Notes under the pieces: generated by a model | Told to the model about the DNA's origin: nothing | What the model saw: only the letters and a program-made list of their open reading frames with translations | Databases searched by the model: none | Position numbers and translations under genes: made by a program | Shown here: positions 23,940 through 34,890 of the stretch, in pieces | How positions within the stretch are numbered: position 1 is the stretch's first letter | Layout: each line of letters begins with the position of its first letter | Assembly: GCA_950295325.1 (NCBI GenBank) | Contig: OX485806.1 | Coordinates: 44,015,169-44,079,168 of the forward strand | Source: Polytrichum commune | Lineage: Eukaryota > Streptophyta > Polytrichopsida > Polytrichales > Polytrichaceae | Direction: 5' to 3' | DNA length: 64,000 nt

Positions 23940-24097
23940 ATCAACTCTACTCTCAACTCAACTCGCAACTCTCACCTCTCAACTGTCAACTGTCAACTCA
24001 ACTCGCAACTCTCAACTCTCAACTCTCAACTCTCATCTCTCATCTCTCAACTCTCAACTCACAACTCACAACTCAACTCTCAACTCTCAACACTCAA

Positions 24098-24128
<31 letters not shown>
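23940..24128 (+). repeat. CAACTCT heptamer microsatellite in an intron of copy B
   Basis: Near-perfect tandem CAACTCT with CAACTCA and CATCTCT variants, about 190 bp, wholly inside the intron 23864-24142. It is a pyrimidine-rich run just before the AG acceptor, so it may act as an oversized polypyrimidine tract. ORFs through it (Ser-Gln-Leu repeats) are not genes. Confidence 0.9.
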
Positions 24129-24142
24129 CATTTTCCACGCAG

Positions 24143-25447
24143 CTCAATAAACACTATACTAGCGGGAAATCATTGGACTTGACCGTTGAGCGACTTCATA
24201 AAATTGCAACCACCAAGGTCCATCAAGACTTCAAAGGAAAATGGTTGCAATTGTGGAACGGAACGGACGAGGAACGGGCAGCCTACCGATTTCCCCTAGA
24301 TCGTCCAATGAAGGACAAATTCCTCGACGCCTGGTTGCCAAGGGCTTCTATCTGGGCTCAGGTATGACGATACTTACTTCCTCTAGGCTCTTCATTTTTA
24401 ATCCGTTCTAATCAATGTTACTTCTAACACCCATCGTTTCATAATGTATGTCAGTTGTCTACTTTCCTTAATGACCACATCGACAACTATGTCGCTAAAC
24501 TTAAGATCAACATTGAGTGGAGCGCCGTTGTTCTCAAGCCGGCGGAATACGTGGAGAAATGGAGATCGCTATTGTGGAAGAAGGCTTTCCCCTTCTACCT
24601 CTCGGAAAATGCAAGCCCAAGGTTTCTGAAAGGTTCAGAGCTCCTAAAGATTGAAGGTGGAATTTTAGCGGGCCGCTTGTTTTACAGGTTTGTATGATTT
24701 GACTTCTTGTTTGATTCAGTGTTCTCTTTGTCTCTATCACCCTTACTAAATGTAACGCATATATACAGGTACATGAAGCAAGAGCTCATCGCCAAACGTG
24801 CTCTTCCGGCTTAGGAAGTTCCGACTCATGTCGAGCTCAAACCGTCTACACAAACGCCTATTGAGGAACTTTGGACCGAAGACCAACGCAATCGATTTCC
24901 CAATGAGGTGTTGCTCACAGGTGGTTGGTTCCTCGAGTGCCCACCAAACTTCGTTCCTGAGGAGGAGAAACACCTCGTCCCTGTCCCGGAACCATATGCA
25001 GGAGGAGCGGCTCCTATGGTCACTGACTTAAACGACGACGACGACGACGAGGAAATTCAGCCTGAACCTGCTCCGAAGCCAAAAGTTCAACGTCGAGGGA
25101 AGGTTCGTTCTCGCGACGGTTCCATTGTTGCAGCCTCACCTGCAGGAGTTCAAATTCCGGTAGGACCTCCTTTGGCTTCGACTCAGACTTCGCAACGCAC
25201 GGTTTCTAATCCGCCATCACCTCCACGTTCCAACTTGGATGTTCAATCTAGCCAAACTCATCATGTCACACACTCTGGCCGTGGTGTACCACCCCCGAAA
25301 GGTGTAGGTGCCATTTCGTCTTCGCCGTTTAAGACGAGCCTACCGATGTTTCTTGAGCATGGAAACTTCTGTGCCTTGCTTAACCAGTCTGAACACCAGA
25401 AATTCATGGATCGGCAACTTGTCCGTATCGTAGACCACATTATCAAG
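24143..25447 (+). pseudogene. ParB-methyltransferase gene, copy B, middle exons
   Basis: Exons 24143-24361, 24455-24687 and 24769-25447. The first encodes LTVERLHKIATTKV...PRASIWAQ, equivalent to the copy A exon ending SFWAQ. In copies A and C the next intron is filled with repeats; here it is short (24362-24454). The second encodes a Trp-rich segment (EYVEKWRSLLWKKAFPFYL). The third starts YMKQELIAKRALP, has a TAG at 24812-24814, then a stretch GGWFLECPPNFVPEEE conserved in copy A, an Asp run, and a long Pro/Ser/basic linker. None of these middle parts matches a family I know. The linker leads into the methyltransferase-like domain. Confidence 0.55.
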
Positions 25448-25556
25448 GTCACACAATCCCATATATCACTAACACTATCAATTTGACAATTTTCTTGGAC
25501 TAGTGAGGTTTTTTATTATCGGTAACTCATGCTTTCCACTACTCTTATTCATACAG

Positions 25557-26837
25557 ATCGGGGTCGGCCGTACTTATCTTTGTGAATCGATGCAAATGCG
25601 GCCTAGGCATCCTGGAATTGATCTCGTGATTGTTGACGCTCCCGAAGACTTGGTCGTGCCTGTCATCTCCCCCATGTCCATACCATCGTGGAACAAGCGA
25701 GAGATAGAGTACTTTGACCAACTCTTCGCCTTCGCAGATTGTCACTTGACCGATGACGGAGTTGTTCTACTCTTCCATCCCAAGGATCGTCGAATCGAGA
25801 AGAAGTTAGATAGTAAAATCAAAATCTATGATTTTACGATTGTCCGGGATTGGTGGGGCTATAATCCCATTCCCATGGCCTCCTCCCTTCCACACCAGAA
25901 AGAGGTATTATCTTTTATGTTCATAATTTGAATTTCTCAATCCGACAATCAGTTTCAATATCTACTTATCCTTGAGGTTGTCTTACAGACCCATAACTTC
26001 AACATTAAGGTCTTTGCACGCCTTAGTTCCAAGTTCCGCACTCGCCGATTGCGACCACAGTTCGTACAAATGGAGATCCTTCCCGAAGAGCGCGACGACT
26101 TGACGAACTTCACGACAACCGAGTCCCAACTTCTACGCCCTAGCGGACTTCCTTGGCGTGGCTCGCGTGAGAAGGACCCATCCTTTGTTCAGTGCTTCAT
26201 CGAGTGTCTTACAAACGAGCGTGATATCGTCTGCGACTGGAGCCCTAGTACAGGTTTTCAATATCTCCCTTCATCGTTTACAACAGCTGAAACTGAATTC
26301 CACTTTCTAAATTCCGTTTTCCAACCTGCAGGTGCTTCTGTCATTGCTTGCCAACGTTCAAACCGACACCTCATCGCGTTGGAGCCGGATTCAGAAATCT
26401 TTGAGGCGCTTCTCAAGCCTTACGTGGATGCGATCCCGCAACCAGAAGAGCGCGCGGATTCAACCACAGACTCTGATTCTGAGGAAGACATCGCGCCAAA
26501 GAAGAAGGGTCGCAAGTATTGCGGTGCGTCTTAACTCCATGTCTTAAGTCTTTCAAACATTTAATGTATTCATAGAATTTGTCATGCTGACTTTGTTTTA
26601 TTGTTTAGTGACGCAGGTCTCGCACAACGTTTGATCCGCCACGCTAATGTCTACATGAGTCCTCCTACTTCGTTCGCCTTACCTTCATATGCCGAACGTA
26701 TAGCACAGGATTTCATACGCGCCCCATCTCCAATCCTTTCAGATTCTCCACGTCAACTTTTTAACCCTACAGTGCTTAGATACATGGATGTCGAGGCTGA
26801 TCAATGTGACCAGAGTTTCGATGTTGGTTCACCTTGA
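25557..26837 (+). pseudogene. ParB-methyltransferase gene, copy B, methyltransferase-like domain and C-terminus
   Basis: Exons 25557-25904, 25989-26253, 26332-26523 and 26617-26837, all open and in frame. The order of motifs is that of beta-class N4/N6 amino-methyltransferases: a beta strand DLVIVDAPEDL at the place of the catalytic DPPY, SWNKREIEYFDQLFAFA and DDGVVLLFHPK (the K/D-G-G-x-L region), then LPWRGSREKDPSFVQCFIECL, and late in the chain CDWSPSTGASVIACQRSNRHLIALEPD, matching the D-P-F-x-G-S-G ... G-R-x-x-I-G-I-E-x-D S-adenosylmethionine site. DPPY has become DAPE and the G-x-G is S-x-G, so activity is doubtful. A 70-residue tail is conserved in all copies. The stop is TGA at 26835-26837. 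Confidence 0.6.
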
Positions 26838-28699
26838 TCATGACTATCCATATGTTTGTTTCTTTTCTCTCGCCACGTGCATAATGTAGCCATTTCAAAT
26901 GGCCATTTCTTTTTAAAATAAAACATCTACAAGTTTCTTTGTGTCATAGCTATTGTAGACTTGTCAAAGAAGTTCAAAGAAGTTGAAGTTTGAAAGTTTG
27001 AGTTAAGCCATTTGCACTGAAATGCATGTGCACACTTCAAACTTGAACATTGAATTGACTCTATCTAACAAAACCTAGTAAGGACATGTCTTCGGTTTTT
27101 ATGTCAATTGTATATAAATTGTTGAAGTGCATTTTGTTTATTTTAAAGCTTAGAAATATATACATATATATTGTATTCTTCCATAAATGCTACCGTTGTT
27201 GAACCCTAGTTTCAACTCGTTTCTTCAATTGGATAATCTCACTAGAAGGACAATGCATTTCCTTCAATGGTTATTTTGCATTTTTAAAAATATGAATAGC
27301 ATTTTAACACAAAAAAATAAGTTTTATTGCCTCCAAACACCCGTGGGGCGTTTGGTTATGTTTATGGGCACATGCTGCCAATTATAATTGCAGCATTGTA
27401 CTAACTGAAAAAGCTGAATGATTGCCAACCCTTAAAAGTTGCCTAAGTTCAGAGGGGGCCTTGGCGAGAATAATAATGAAAATTCTTGTTTATACTCCAT
27501 CTTTAGTCGTTTCTTAAAGAAGCAACCTGTCATAGAATATTTTAATCTCCTTAACGAGGTAAATTCTCCATTTAAGTACTAAGTTGAAGACCATATTTAT
27601 GGTGTAAATATGGTCAAGTGCATCATATAATTTAGCATACAGTTCTAGCATCAATGTCAAAATTTGTGATGTATGGGAGGGAATTATGAAAATAAGGAGT
27701 GAGAATTAAAACTCAAAACATCCATTCTTTAGGGTTTTGAGATATAAGAAGCAATGTCAATAAGGAGGTTAATACAAGAGAATTTATAGTATATTGCATG
27801 GGAGAGTCAACAATTTAAATAAGTTACATTGGAGTGTGTTATTTGAATACATTTTTTCGAGGGGGCACCTATTCATAATTAGTATGTGATTAGTTGAAGA
27901 TCAAAGAACAAAATCATGGGGGGGAAAGGGGGACATGGGCAATAATGATCTTTTCTTCCACATAACATTTTGGTTGGAGGATAACATTCAAGGGCTTTTA
28001 CATAATGAGCAAATTCAGCTTTACCGTGATTCGGTAACTTAAATGAATGGCATTCACTTTTCACGTTCACTCTAGATTTGCACCCATAGCATTGCATATC
28101 TAGAACTCATCCACCGTGAAAACCCTAGAATAGTATGTAACTTTGAGTACTATTGTATCTTAGTAATTTGACATCAAAATTTGAGGCCAATCAACAATTA
28201 ACCTAAAGGGGTCAAGTCTAGATAATGTATGGATGAAAGTTATGCTCGTACGTGATAATCACCCTTTTCTAGCCACTTCAAAAGAGCCATGTGTCAAGAG
28301 GTTTTGGGCTTAAAGTAGACGTGCTTAATTCAGTTACTTATGTTAATGAACACCTATCTTTGAGTGGTATGTGGTTAGATGTAGCTACAAAAATGGAAAC
28401 CCAAACAAATAAAAAAGATCGGACTATATACTCTATAGTATAATGACCATCCTAGACGCAATACCTAATGAACATATTTGAGGGGACCTACCTACATGAC
28501 CGATTAACGAGCACAAGAATATTCACTTGTTGGATTGTATAAATTTCGCCATTTACATTATTGTTTCGAGGATGCCCGCATCTAAATGATGAAGGCAACC
28601 CTAATTACGCCCTTAGCCTTAAACACTAAAACAAATTTGTGAATTAATTAAAACACAATTTCATTTCAACCTTGAACGGTCCTCATTTAAATCACCCTT
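26838..28699. other. 3' flank of copy B, no gene supported
   Basis: AT-rich sequence downstream of the ParB-methyltransferase stop. A polyadenylation-like AAAATAAAACATC occurs near 26916. The only longer frame (27879-28097, minus, with several Cys) has no support. No repeats of the two-box type are seen here, unlike the 3' flank of copy C. Confidence 0.5.
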
Positions 28700-28939
28700 T
28701 CATTTAAACGATGACATCAGCCCTAATTTCACTATATATATATTAACAAAAATTTGTTGTAGGACCCCCTTCCACGGATTTGGGGTACTCTTTTCCCTAA
28801 AAATATACATTTACAATTTTGTCCGGACCAAATTCAGTGGTAATAAGATCCTTATGTTTCAATAAATTTTTGAAAAGCGAGCGGAGAAATTCACGAAAAC
28901 ATGACGCTCACCGCTCTACGCTCATGCTGTAACTTTCCC
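28700..28939 (-). repeat. Right terminal inverted repeat region of copy B
   Basis: The outer part reads, on the minus strand, GGGAAAGTTACAGCATGAGC and then GTAGAGCGGTGAGC, a diverged form of the GGGAAACTTAGTAGTGTGAGC end of copies A and C. The inner part has GACATCAGCCCTAATTT (about 28704), shared with copy A (GACGTCAGCCCTAATTT at about 36196). Long terminal repeats of this kind are typical of MULE elements. Confidence 0.65.
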
Positions 28940-30331
28940 CGGGTGATATCTTGAAATTCTTTGGGAATCCACTAGAGTCCGACCCTCTCGCATCCGACAA
29001 GGTCTTGGGTTGGAGTGTTTGGACCAGATTTTGACTTGAATAGGTTGTAATATGGATGTATATATATGTTCACTACCTAGATTCATATCTTGAAATTCTT
29101 TGGGAATCCACTAGAGTCCCACCCTCTCCGAACCGAGAGGGTCTTGGTTGCGTTTGTTTGGACCAGATTTTGACTTTAATGGGTTTTAATATGGTTGTAT
29201 ATATATTTTGACTAGCTAGGGTGATAACTTAAAATCCTTTTGGAATGCGCTAGAGGCCGACCGTCTTGGATCCGAGAGGGTCTTGGTTGCGTTTGTTTGG
29301 ACCAGATTTTGACTTGAATGGGTTGTAATATGGTTGTATATATATTTTGACTCTCTAGGGTGATAACTTGAAATCCTTTTGGAATCCACTAGAATCCGAT
29401 CCTGTCGGATCCGAGAGGGTCTTGGTTGTGGTTGTTTGGACCAGATTTAGACTTGAATGGGTTGTAATATGGATGTATATATATGTTGACTACCTAGGGT
29501 GATATCTTGAAATTCTTTTGGAATGGACTAGAGTCCGACCCTCTCGGATCCGACAAGGTTTTGGGTTGCGTTGCTTGGACCAGATTTTGACTTGAATGGG
29601 TTGTAATATGGATGTGTATATATTTTGAGTACCTAGATTCATATCTTGAAATTCTTTGGGAATCTACTAGAGTCCCATCCTCTCCAAACGGAGAGGGTCT
29701 TGGTTGCGTTTGTTTGGACCAGATTTAGACTTGAATGGGTTGTAATATGGATGTATATATATGTTGACTACCTAGGGTGATATCTTGAAATTCTTTTTGA
29801 ATGGACTAGAGTTCGACCCTCTCGGATCCGACAAGGTCTTGGGTTGCGTTGCTTGGACCAGATTTTAACTTGAATGGGTTGTAATATGGATGTATATATA
29901 TATTGATTACGTAGGGTGATATCTTGGAATTCTTTGGGAATGCACTAGAGTCCGACCTTCTCAGATCCGACAAGGTCTTGGGTTGGGTTGCTTGGACCAA
30001 ATTTTGACTTGAATGGGTTGTAATATGGATGTGTATATATGTTGAGTACCTAGATTCATATTTTGAAATTCTTTGGAAATCCACTAGAGTCTGATCCTCT
30101 CGGATTCGAGAGGGTCTTGGTTGCGGTTGTTTGGACCTGAATTAGACTTGAATGGGTTGCAATATGGATGTATATTTATGTTGACTACCTAGGGTGATAT
30201 CTTGAAATTCTTTTGGAATACACTAGAGTCCGACCCTCTCGGATCCGACAGGGTTTTGGGTTGGGTGGCTTGGACCAGATTTTGACTTGAATGGGTTGTA
30301 ATATGGATGTGTATATATGTTGAGTACCTAG
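28940..30331 (+). repeat. Second-intron two-box array of copy A, right part
   Basis: Ten units continuing the array that was split by copy B. Several palindromes have GATCCGACAAGG, so the right arm is damaged in this sub-family, while the second box GGACCAGATTTTGACTTGAA is well kept. The array ends at CCTAG immediately before coding sequence at 30332. Confidence 0.85.
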
Positions 30332-31134
30332 ACATCGACTGGGCTTCTACGGAAGATCTTTTGCAACCTGCTCATTTTGTCGAGCATTGGAGGCTCATTT
30401 TGTGGGACAAGGCTTTTCGGGTGTATTTTGACGACTAGGGAGACTTGATGTTGACCAAAGGGCTCGATCTCATGGAGTTCGAGGAAGGCCCCATAGCTAT
30501 CTAGCGTGTTGCTTATCGGTAATCATTTTTCTTTTTCTTTTCTCCTTCATATCTTCGTTTGGTTTCACTTATTCCACTCCATTTCTTTGTTCTTATGTTC
30601 TTCAATCTCTAGATATATTCACCGTGAGCTTGTCGTGAAGAATGCTCTTCCTTCTTCGTCCTTCCCGTCATTCCTTGAAGATTGGATCGATGACAACTCA
30701 AATCTTTGTGTGTACACACCCATTCAACTTGCAAAATTTCCAAGTGTGCATTTTGGTGGCTGGTGGTTGGTACTTGGATAGCTCTCGTGGATTCGTTCCC
30801 GACGTAGAATAACCCTTCTACAACAACCTCGCTTCCTTTGCGCCTGAGGTTCTTGAATTGGAGGAAGAGCCGGAAGAAGATGTTCCCACCATATCATTGA
30901 ATATTTGTTTTTTTTCCTAAATTTTCTTTGCATTTTGGCTTTGCAGGTTGGAGCGAGACATACTCGTCTGAATACCAAGCCTAAGGTTCACACAGGGCTT
31001 GATATATTCTTTGCAGATGTGCACGAGAACCTGCGTGTGCCGAACATCTCGTCATCATCCTCGGATGTTCCTCAGTGGAACAAACGTTATTCCACGTACT
31101 TTGAGGTTTTGTTTGCCTTCGCAAGCGTAAACCT
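30332..31134 (+). pseudogene. ParB-methyltransferase gene, copy A, exons 7 to 9 (5' part)
   Basis: Exon 30332-30518 lacks the first 60 or so bases present in copy C (LEKGVEDEIA...); the array runs straight into it. It carries TAG stops at 30436 and 30502. Exon 30613 to about 30889 starts YIHRELVVKNALPS and is frameshifted near 30760. The Pro/Ser linker of copy C is deleted. Exon 30947-31134 starts the methyltransferase-like domain (DIFFADVHENLRVP, QWNKRYSTYFEVLFAFAS) and is cut by a 3.76-kb insertion at 31135. The catalytic position reads DVHE instead of DPPY. Confidence 0.6.
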
Positions 31135-32108
31135 TTGTGGGAGCCCAAAAATCCACGGAAGTCCGGATTGGCTTCCTAACCGGATTAATATCCGGATAAT
31201 ACCCTGGTATTGGTCTCAAAGTAGGGTTTCCTTGGGTAGGTTAGTTGTTTTACGAAATAAGGTTCTAGGCATCCGCCTTACGCATTAAAATGGTTAGAAC
31301 GGATACTTTGGCTGGACCGGATATTAATCCGGGGAGACCGTTTAAAAACGGCAAGGTCCGGAGCGTCCGGTCCGGAAAACGGTTACACCGGAACCCGAAT
31401 GGTTGCAACGGAATATGAAAGGTTGCGGAGGAAACGGTTACGGACCCATACCCGTAAGAGGAAGAGGGAGAAAATACTTAAGGGAATTTCGAGCCATTTG
31501 CGTGAGCGGCATTGTTGAGAGAACGAGTGGTGAGCTATTTTTTTCGAGTCAGCAGCAGTTGGATTGCTGGGATTCCTTAGTGGTTAGCGGATAGAATTCC
31601 GAAGGGAAGAAGCCAGGGATTGTTGGAGGTTTGAGGGTGCGAAGCAAAATGCCGGAAGCATGAGAGGGAGCAGGTCCCAATTCCCGTGAAATGAACATCG
31701 GAGGTATGGGCAGGGGTTTACGAATTTCCGAGAGGAAAGGGTGAGGGCTGGGCTAGCCGCCGAGATAATTTTTATGTAGGAAAATTCCGAACGGATCCTG
31801 ATTTGAAGGACGGATTCCATCCCGAGAATTGTAGGAACCTTAGAGAGCGGAGAGTGATAGAATTCATCCTCCCCATACTCAGTCCGGAAAAGCCGACGCG
31901 GCTCAACATCACTATGGCCAACACCATGTTTGGAACAATGTCCGGAGTCCACCCCGTCAATTGGGGTAGATTAATTCAGGAGTATGTGGAGAAATCTCTC
32001 CCCCACATTGGTCGAAAACCCTCCTTTCTTTCCCCCTACATCCTCTACCAGCTCCACGGCTGCATCAATGATGCGTAAGAGGATTAGCTGACGATCGCGG
32101 AAGACGAA

Positions 32109-32825
32109 GTGGTGTACAAGCTCGGTCTGGAAGTCAAGATTGCGGAAACCGGAACAGAGGACTCAAATGACACCGCAGTTCTGGAACCACCTCCCGCTTC
32201 ATCCCCACCGAAAATCCGGAAACCAGCCTCACCACCACCACGACAGGAAGCCGGACACAGCCAGGAAGTGCCCTGGAGGGACATCGACCTATCTACATTT
32301 GAGTTCTCGGAAGCCCCCTTCAAGCGTGTCCGAAATGAGTTGACGGAGCTCCAGAAACAATATTTCCGGATGGAGCACATCACTTGCGGGGTGAACAGGG
32401 CCTTAGGCAACTGTGGACCCGGAAATATCCTCTGGGAGTTGGCCAAGCGGACGGACGGGAAACAGATGGAGACCCTGGAGACGGAGAAGGAACAGGTGGC
32501 GGCACAGGTGGCCATTATGACCCGGGAGCTCGCCCAGAAGAGCGAGGAGATCTGGAAGTACCAGGCGGAACAAGCTGTGGTTCTGAGCCAACCGGGATTT
32601 GGTGGGCCATCCAGGAGACTTCGTCAACAAAGCGCACGTCTACGACCAACTGATGGAGTCAGCGGATCCATCTTCCGCCCGACAAACGCTACGGATCCTT
32701 GTGAAGTACTCCTGCTCCATGAAGGATCTGCTCAAGGAGATCCAGAAGCTTCTACCTTTCAGTGGCACCCCCAGGCGGATGCTTTATCCTGGTCCACCCG
32801 GGTTTCCAACAGGCACGGTATATGA
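32109..32825 (+). CDS. Hypothetical protein with coiled coil, carried by the 3.76-kb insertion
   Basis: An open frame of 238 codons. Residues 20-60 are Pro/Ser-rich. Residues 70-160 include TELQKQYFRMEHI and METLETEKEQVAAQVAIMTR with regular heptad-like Leu/Ile/Val spacing, so a coiled coil is likely. The C-terminal third lacks recognisable features. The layout recalls gag-like proteins of non-autonomous retroelements, but no zinc knuckle is present. A second smaller frame (33175-33546) follows and may be a broken continuation. Confidence 0.4.
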   Translation: MVYKLGLEVKIAETGTEDSNDTAVLEPPPASSPPKIRKPASPPPRQEAGHSQEVPWRDIDLSTFEFSEAPFKRVRNELTELQKQYFRMEHITCGVNRALGNCGPGNILWELAKRTDGKQMETLETEKEQVAAQVAIMTRELAQKSEEIWKYQAEQAVVLSQPGFGGPSRRLRQQSARLRPTDGVSGSIFRPTNATDPCEVLLLHEGSAQGDPEASTFQWHPQADALSWSTRVSNRHGI

Positions 32826-33599
32826 GGTGATAGGGGAGGTTGAGCTAGTTCCAGCCTCATAGGCGGGTGCGGGGTCCAGCCAGCCAGAGGGCATTTCCCA
32901 GCCACCGGAATCCGGAAGATTTCCGGATCGAGAGGAGACTCCTGTTTCGAAACGGACCCGCTCATCCCTAGTTCGACAGAAGAGTACAAAACGGTCAGCC
33001 AGGTCCGGACGTGGACAATAACCGAATCCGGATCAGGGTAGGGCGTCAAGGCGGTCCCGAAAGCTGGAGAAGGCCAGAACTCCGGAAAGGATGAGGACGC
33101 CAGATCGGACGAAGACTCCGGATAGGGGTAAGGCCCCGGTGTCGTAGGTTTCGCAAGCTCCCGCTCTTGACTGTATGATAGTGGAGTCGTGGGCTCCTCC
33201 TCCCTCATACGCGATGTCCGCAAGGGATCCCCGGACGACTTGCATCTCATGTGGTCGGAACAAAGAGCGGACCATTGGAGGTGACCCTTCACTTGGCCAG
33301 AGGTTCTGGAAGGAGAAGAATGTTTCCGGTGCAGCGCGATTCGGAGCAAGTGACGGATCAGGAGAGGATCCGCCCGTGGCAGACGATTCCGAAGAAGAGA
33401 TCGCCCCCTCCCCAAACATGAGGAGGGTATTTACAAGGCTGGACGAGCGACGACTTTTGACCCCCGGAGGAGGCTCTTCCGCCATCAGCGGGCCTGCGAG
33501 TCAATCCAAGGAAAGGACGGCTTCGGAGAAGCATCACACCACCTAGTTTAGATTTAGGCATATAGCTGCAGATAGTTCAGAATTAGGAAGGGAGAGTTT

Positions 33600-34001
33600 T
33601 TGATACCCCTTTTGAGTTTTTGGCAAAAATGTAAATTCAAATTTTTGTCAACGCGAAAAGCGGATCGAGATTGGGAAATTCCGCGAAGGATGCGTTTCCG
33701 AATTTCTCGCTGCCTGGGGTTTTGAGGGCGGCCGCCTGGGCCGCCACCAGTAGTTAGGTATTGTGGCCTTTACTTAAGGCTAAATAAGGAGCTTGAGAAG
33801 GGTTCTCTTCTCCGATGTTGTATTTTGTTGCTCCCTATTCAATAAAGCTTTAATTCTCCATATATTCTGAATTGTTTTGTGCACGGAATGTTAGGAAAAA
33901 TGTTGCAGATCTAGAGGGAATGGATGAGTAGGAAATACAGATTTGACAAAGGTGAGGAATCCCGGATCGGATCCGACTGCAGTACTATGGATCCTTTCTG
34001 A
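33600..34001. other. Noncoding part of the 3.76-kb insertion
   Basis: No gene is supported. A possible polyadenylation signal AATAAA occurs at 33841-33846 following a TTCTCTTCTCCGATGTTG segment, which looks like the end of a transcription unit or an R-region. Confidence 0.35.
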
Positions 34002-34890
34002 GTGTAGTGGGAAGGAAACCTCATTATTCCGGATGTTTGGGTAACGTCCATGTGAGATAGCCGTCGTTAGGACTCGGTAAGATCAGGGAGGTGCCGGACT
34101 TACGCCATCCGATTTTCTGAAGAGGTCTCATAGTCTTTGGGCGGGGCAATCCGGAAAGTGGTACGGATCGCCTAGTTATCTCAGATTTAGTGGAGCCTAA
34201 GTTCGTTGTAGCCGGATCGGTCTGTCAGAAGGAGGAGAGAAACCAGAGCGATTAGGATTCCGGTCCGGATATCATTTCCGACGTGTAGTGGGAAGGAAAC
34301 CTCATTATTCCAGATGCCTAGGTAACGTCCATGTGAGATAGCCATCGTTAGGACTGGGTAAGATCAGGGAGGTGTCGGACTTACGCCATCCGACCTTCTG
34401 AAGAGGTCTCACAGTCTTTGGGCGGGGCAATCCGGGAAGTGGCACGGATCACCCAGTTATTCCGGATTAACAGATCTCTGGCCGAATCTTGACCTTTTTG
34501 TCGTTGTAGTTTCGGGAACCATCCGGATTCTCTGTTTGACCTACTAGGAAAAATTAGTCCGATCCGGACTGGTTGTGAGAGACATCCGGATTTTGATCCT
34601 ACAGGGAGGTAGGATGTAGATAGGTAGGTATTGAGGGAAGATGAACATAGGAGTCAGACTTAAATATAAAGGTTCAATCCGGAAGGCAAGTCCCGGGACA
34701 AGGGCTTCCAAAGGACTATCCGGATCCGGAAAGCCGATCCGGCCGGTGGTCGATTTTCAAGCATGAAAAGAGGGTCCCTGACATCCTGCACTTCACAGAA
34801 TTCCTGGACGATATTCGGATCATCCGGACAGACCGGATTAAGCATTAAAAAATGCTTATCCGGAAACTTTTGGTTTTCGTGTGGTCCCAC

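Larger units (their letters stand above)
12091..28939. mobile_element. Copy B of the two-gene MULE-like element, nested in the intron array of copy A
   Basis: A 16.8-kb block interrupts the array. It contains a minus-strand transposase pseudogene (16007-12162), a plus-strand ParB-methyltransferase pseudogene (17315-26837) and a right end that reads GTAACTTTCCC, a diverged version of the terminal repeat of copies A and C. The left end lies only about 70 bp beyond the transposase stop and lacks a recognisable terminal repeat. The flanking array phases do not give a clean target duplication, so the left end was probably damaged. Copy B is clearly more diverged from A and C than they are from each other. 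Confidence 0.75.
31135..34890 (+). mobile_element. 3.76-kb insertion within the methyltransferase exon of copy A
   Basis: The exon is interrupted between two AACCT repeats (31130-31134 and 34891-34895); without it the exon matches copy C. The insert begins TTGTGGGAGCCC and ends GGTCCCAC, so its ends are short inverted repeats. TCCGGAT motifs recur near both ends. A segment of about 180 bp occurs twice with a 281-bp offset (34002 and 34283). Whether it is a solo or odd LTR element (5-bp duplication, TGTGGGAGCCC resembles the LTR starts at 3792 and 38152) or a DNA transposon (ending TTGTGGGA, 3-bp duplication CCT) is not settled. Reverse transcriptase or transposase motifs are not seen. Confidence 0.6.

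Noticed and set aside
23781-24182. Ser-Gln-Leu repeat proteins
   Set aside because: Translation of the CAACTCT microsatellite, which lies between a conserved donor and acceptor and is therefore intronic.
27879-28097. Cys-rich 72-codon ORF in the 3' flank of copy B
   Set aside because: No recognisable spacing of Cys/His, no conservation in other copies, AT-rich context.
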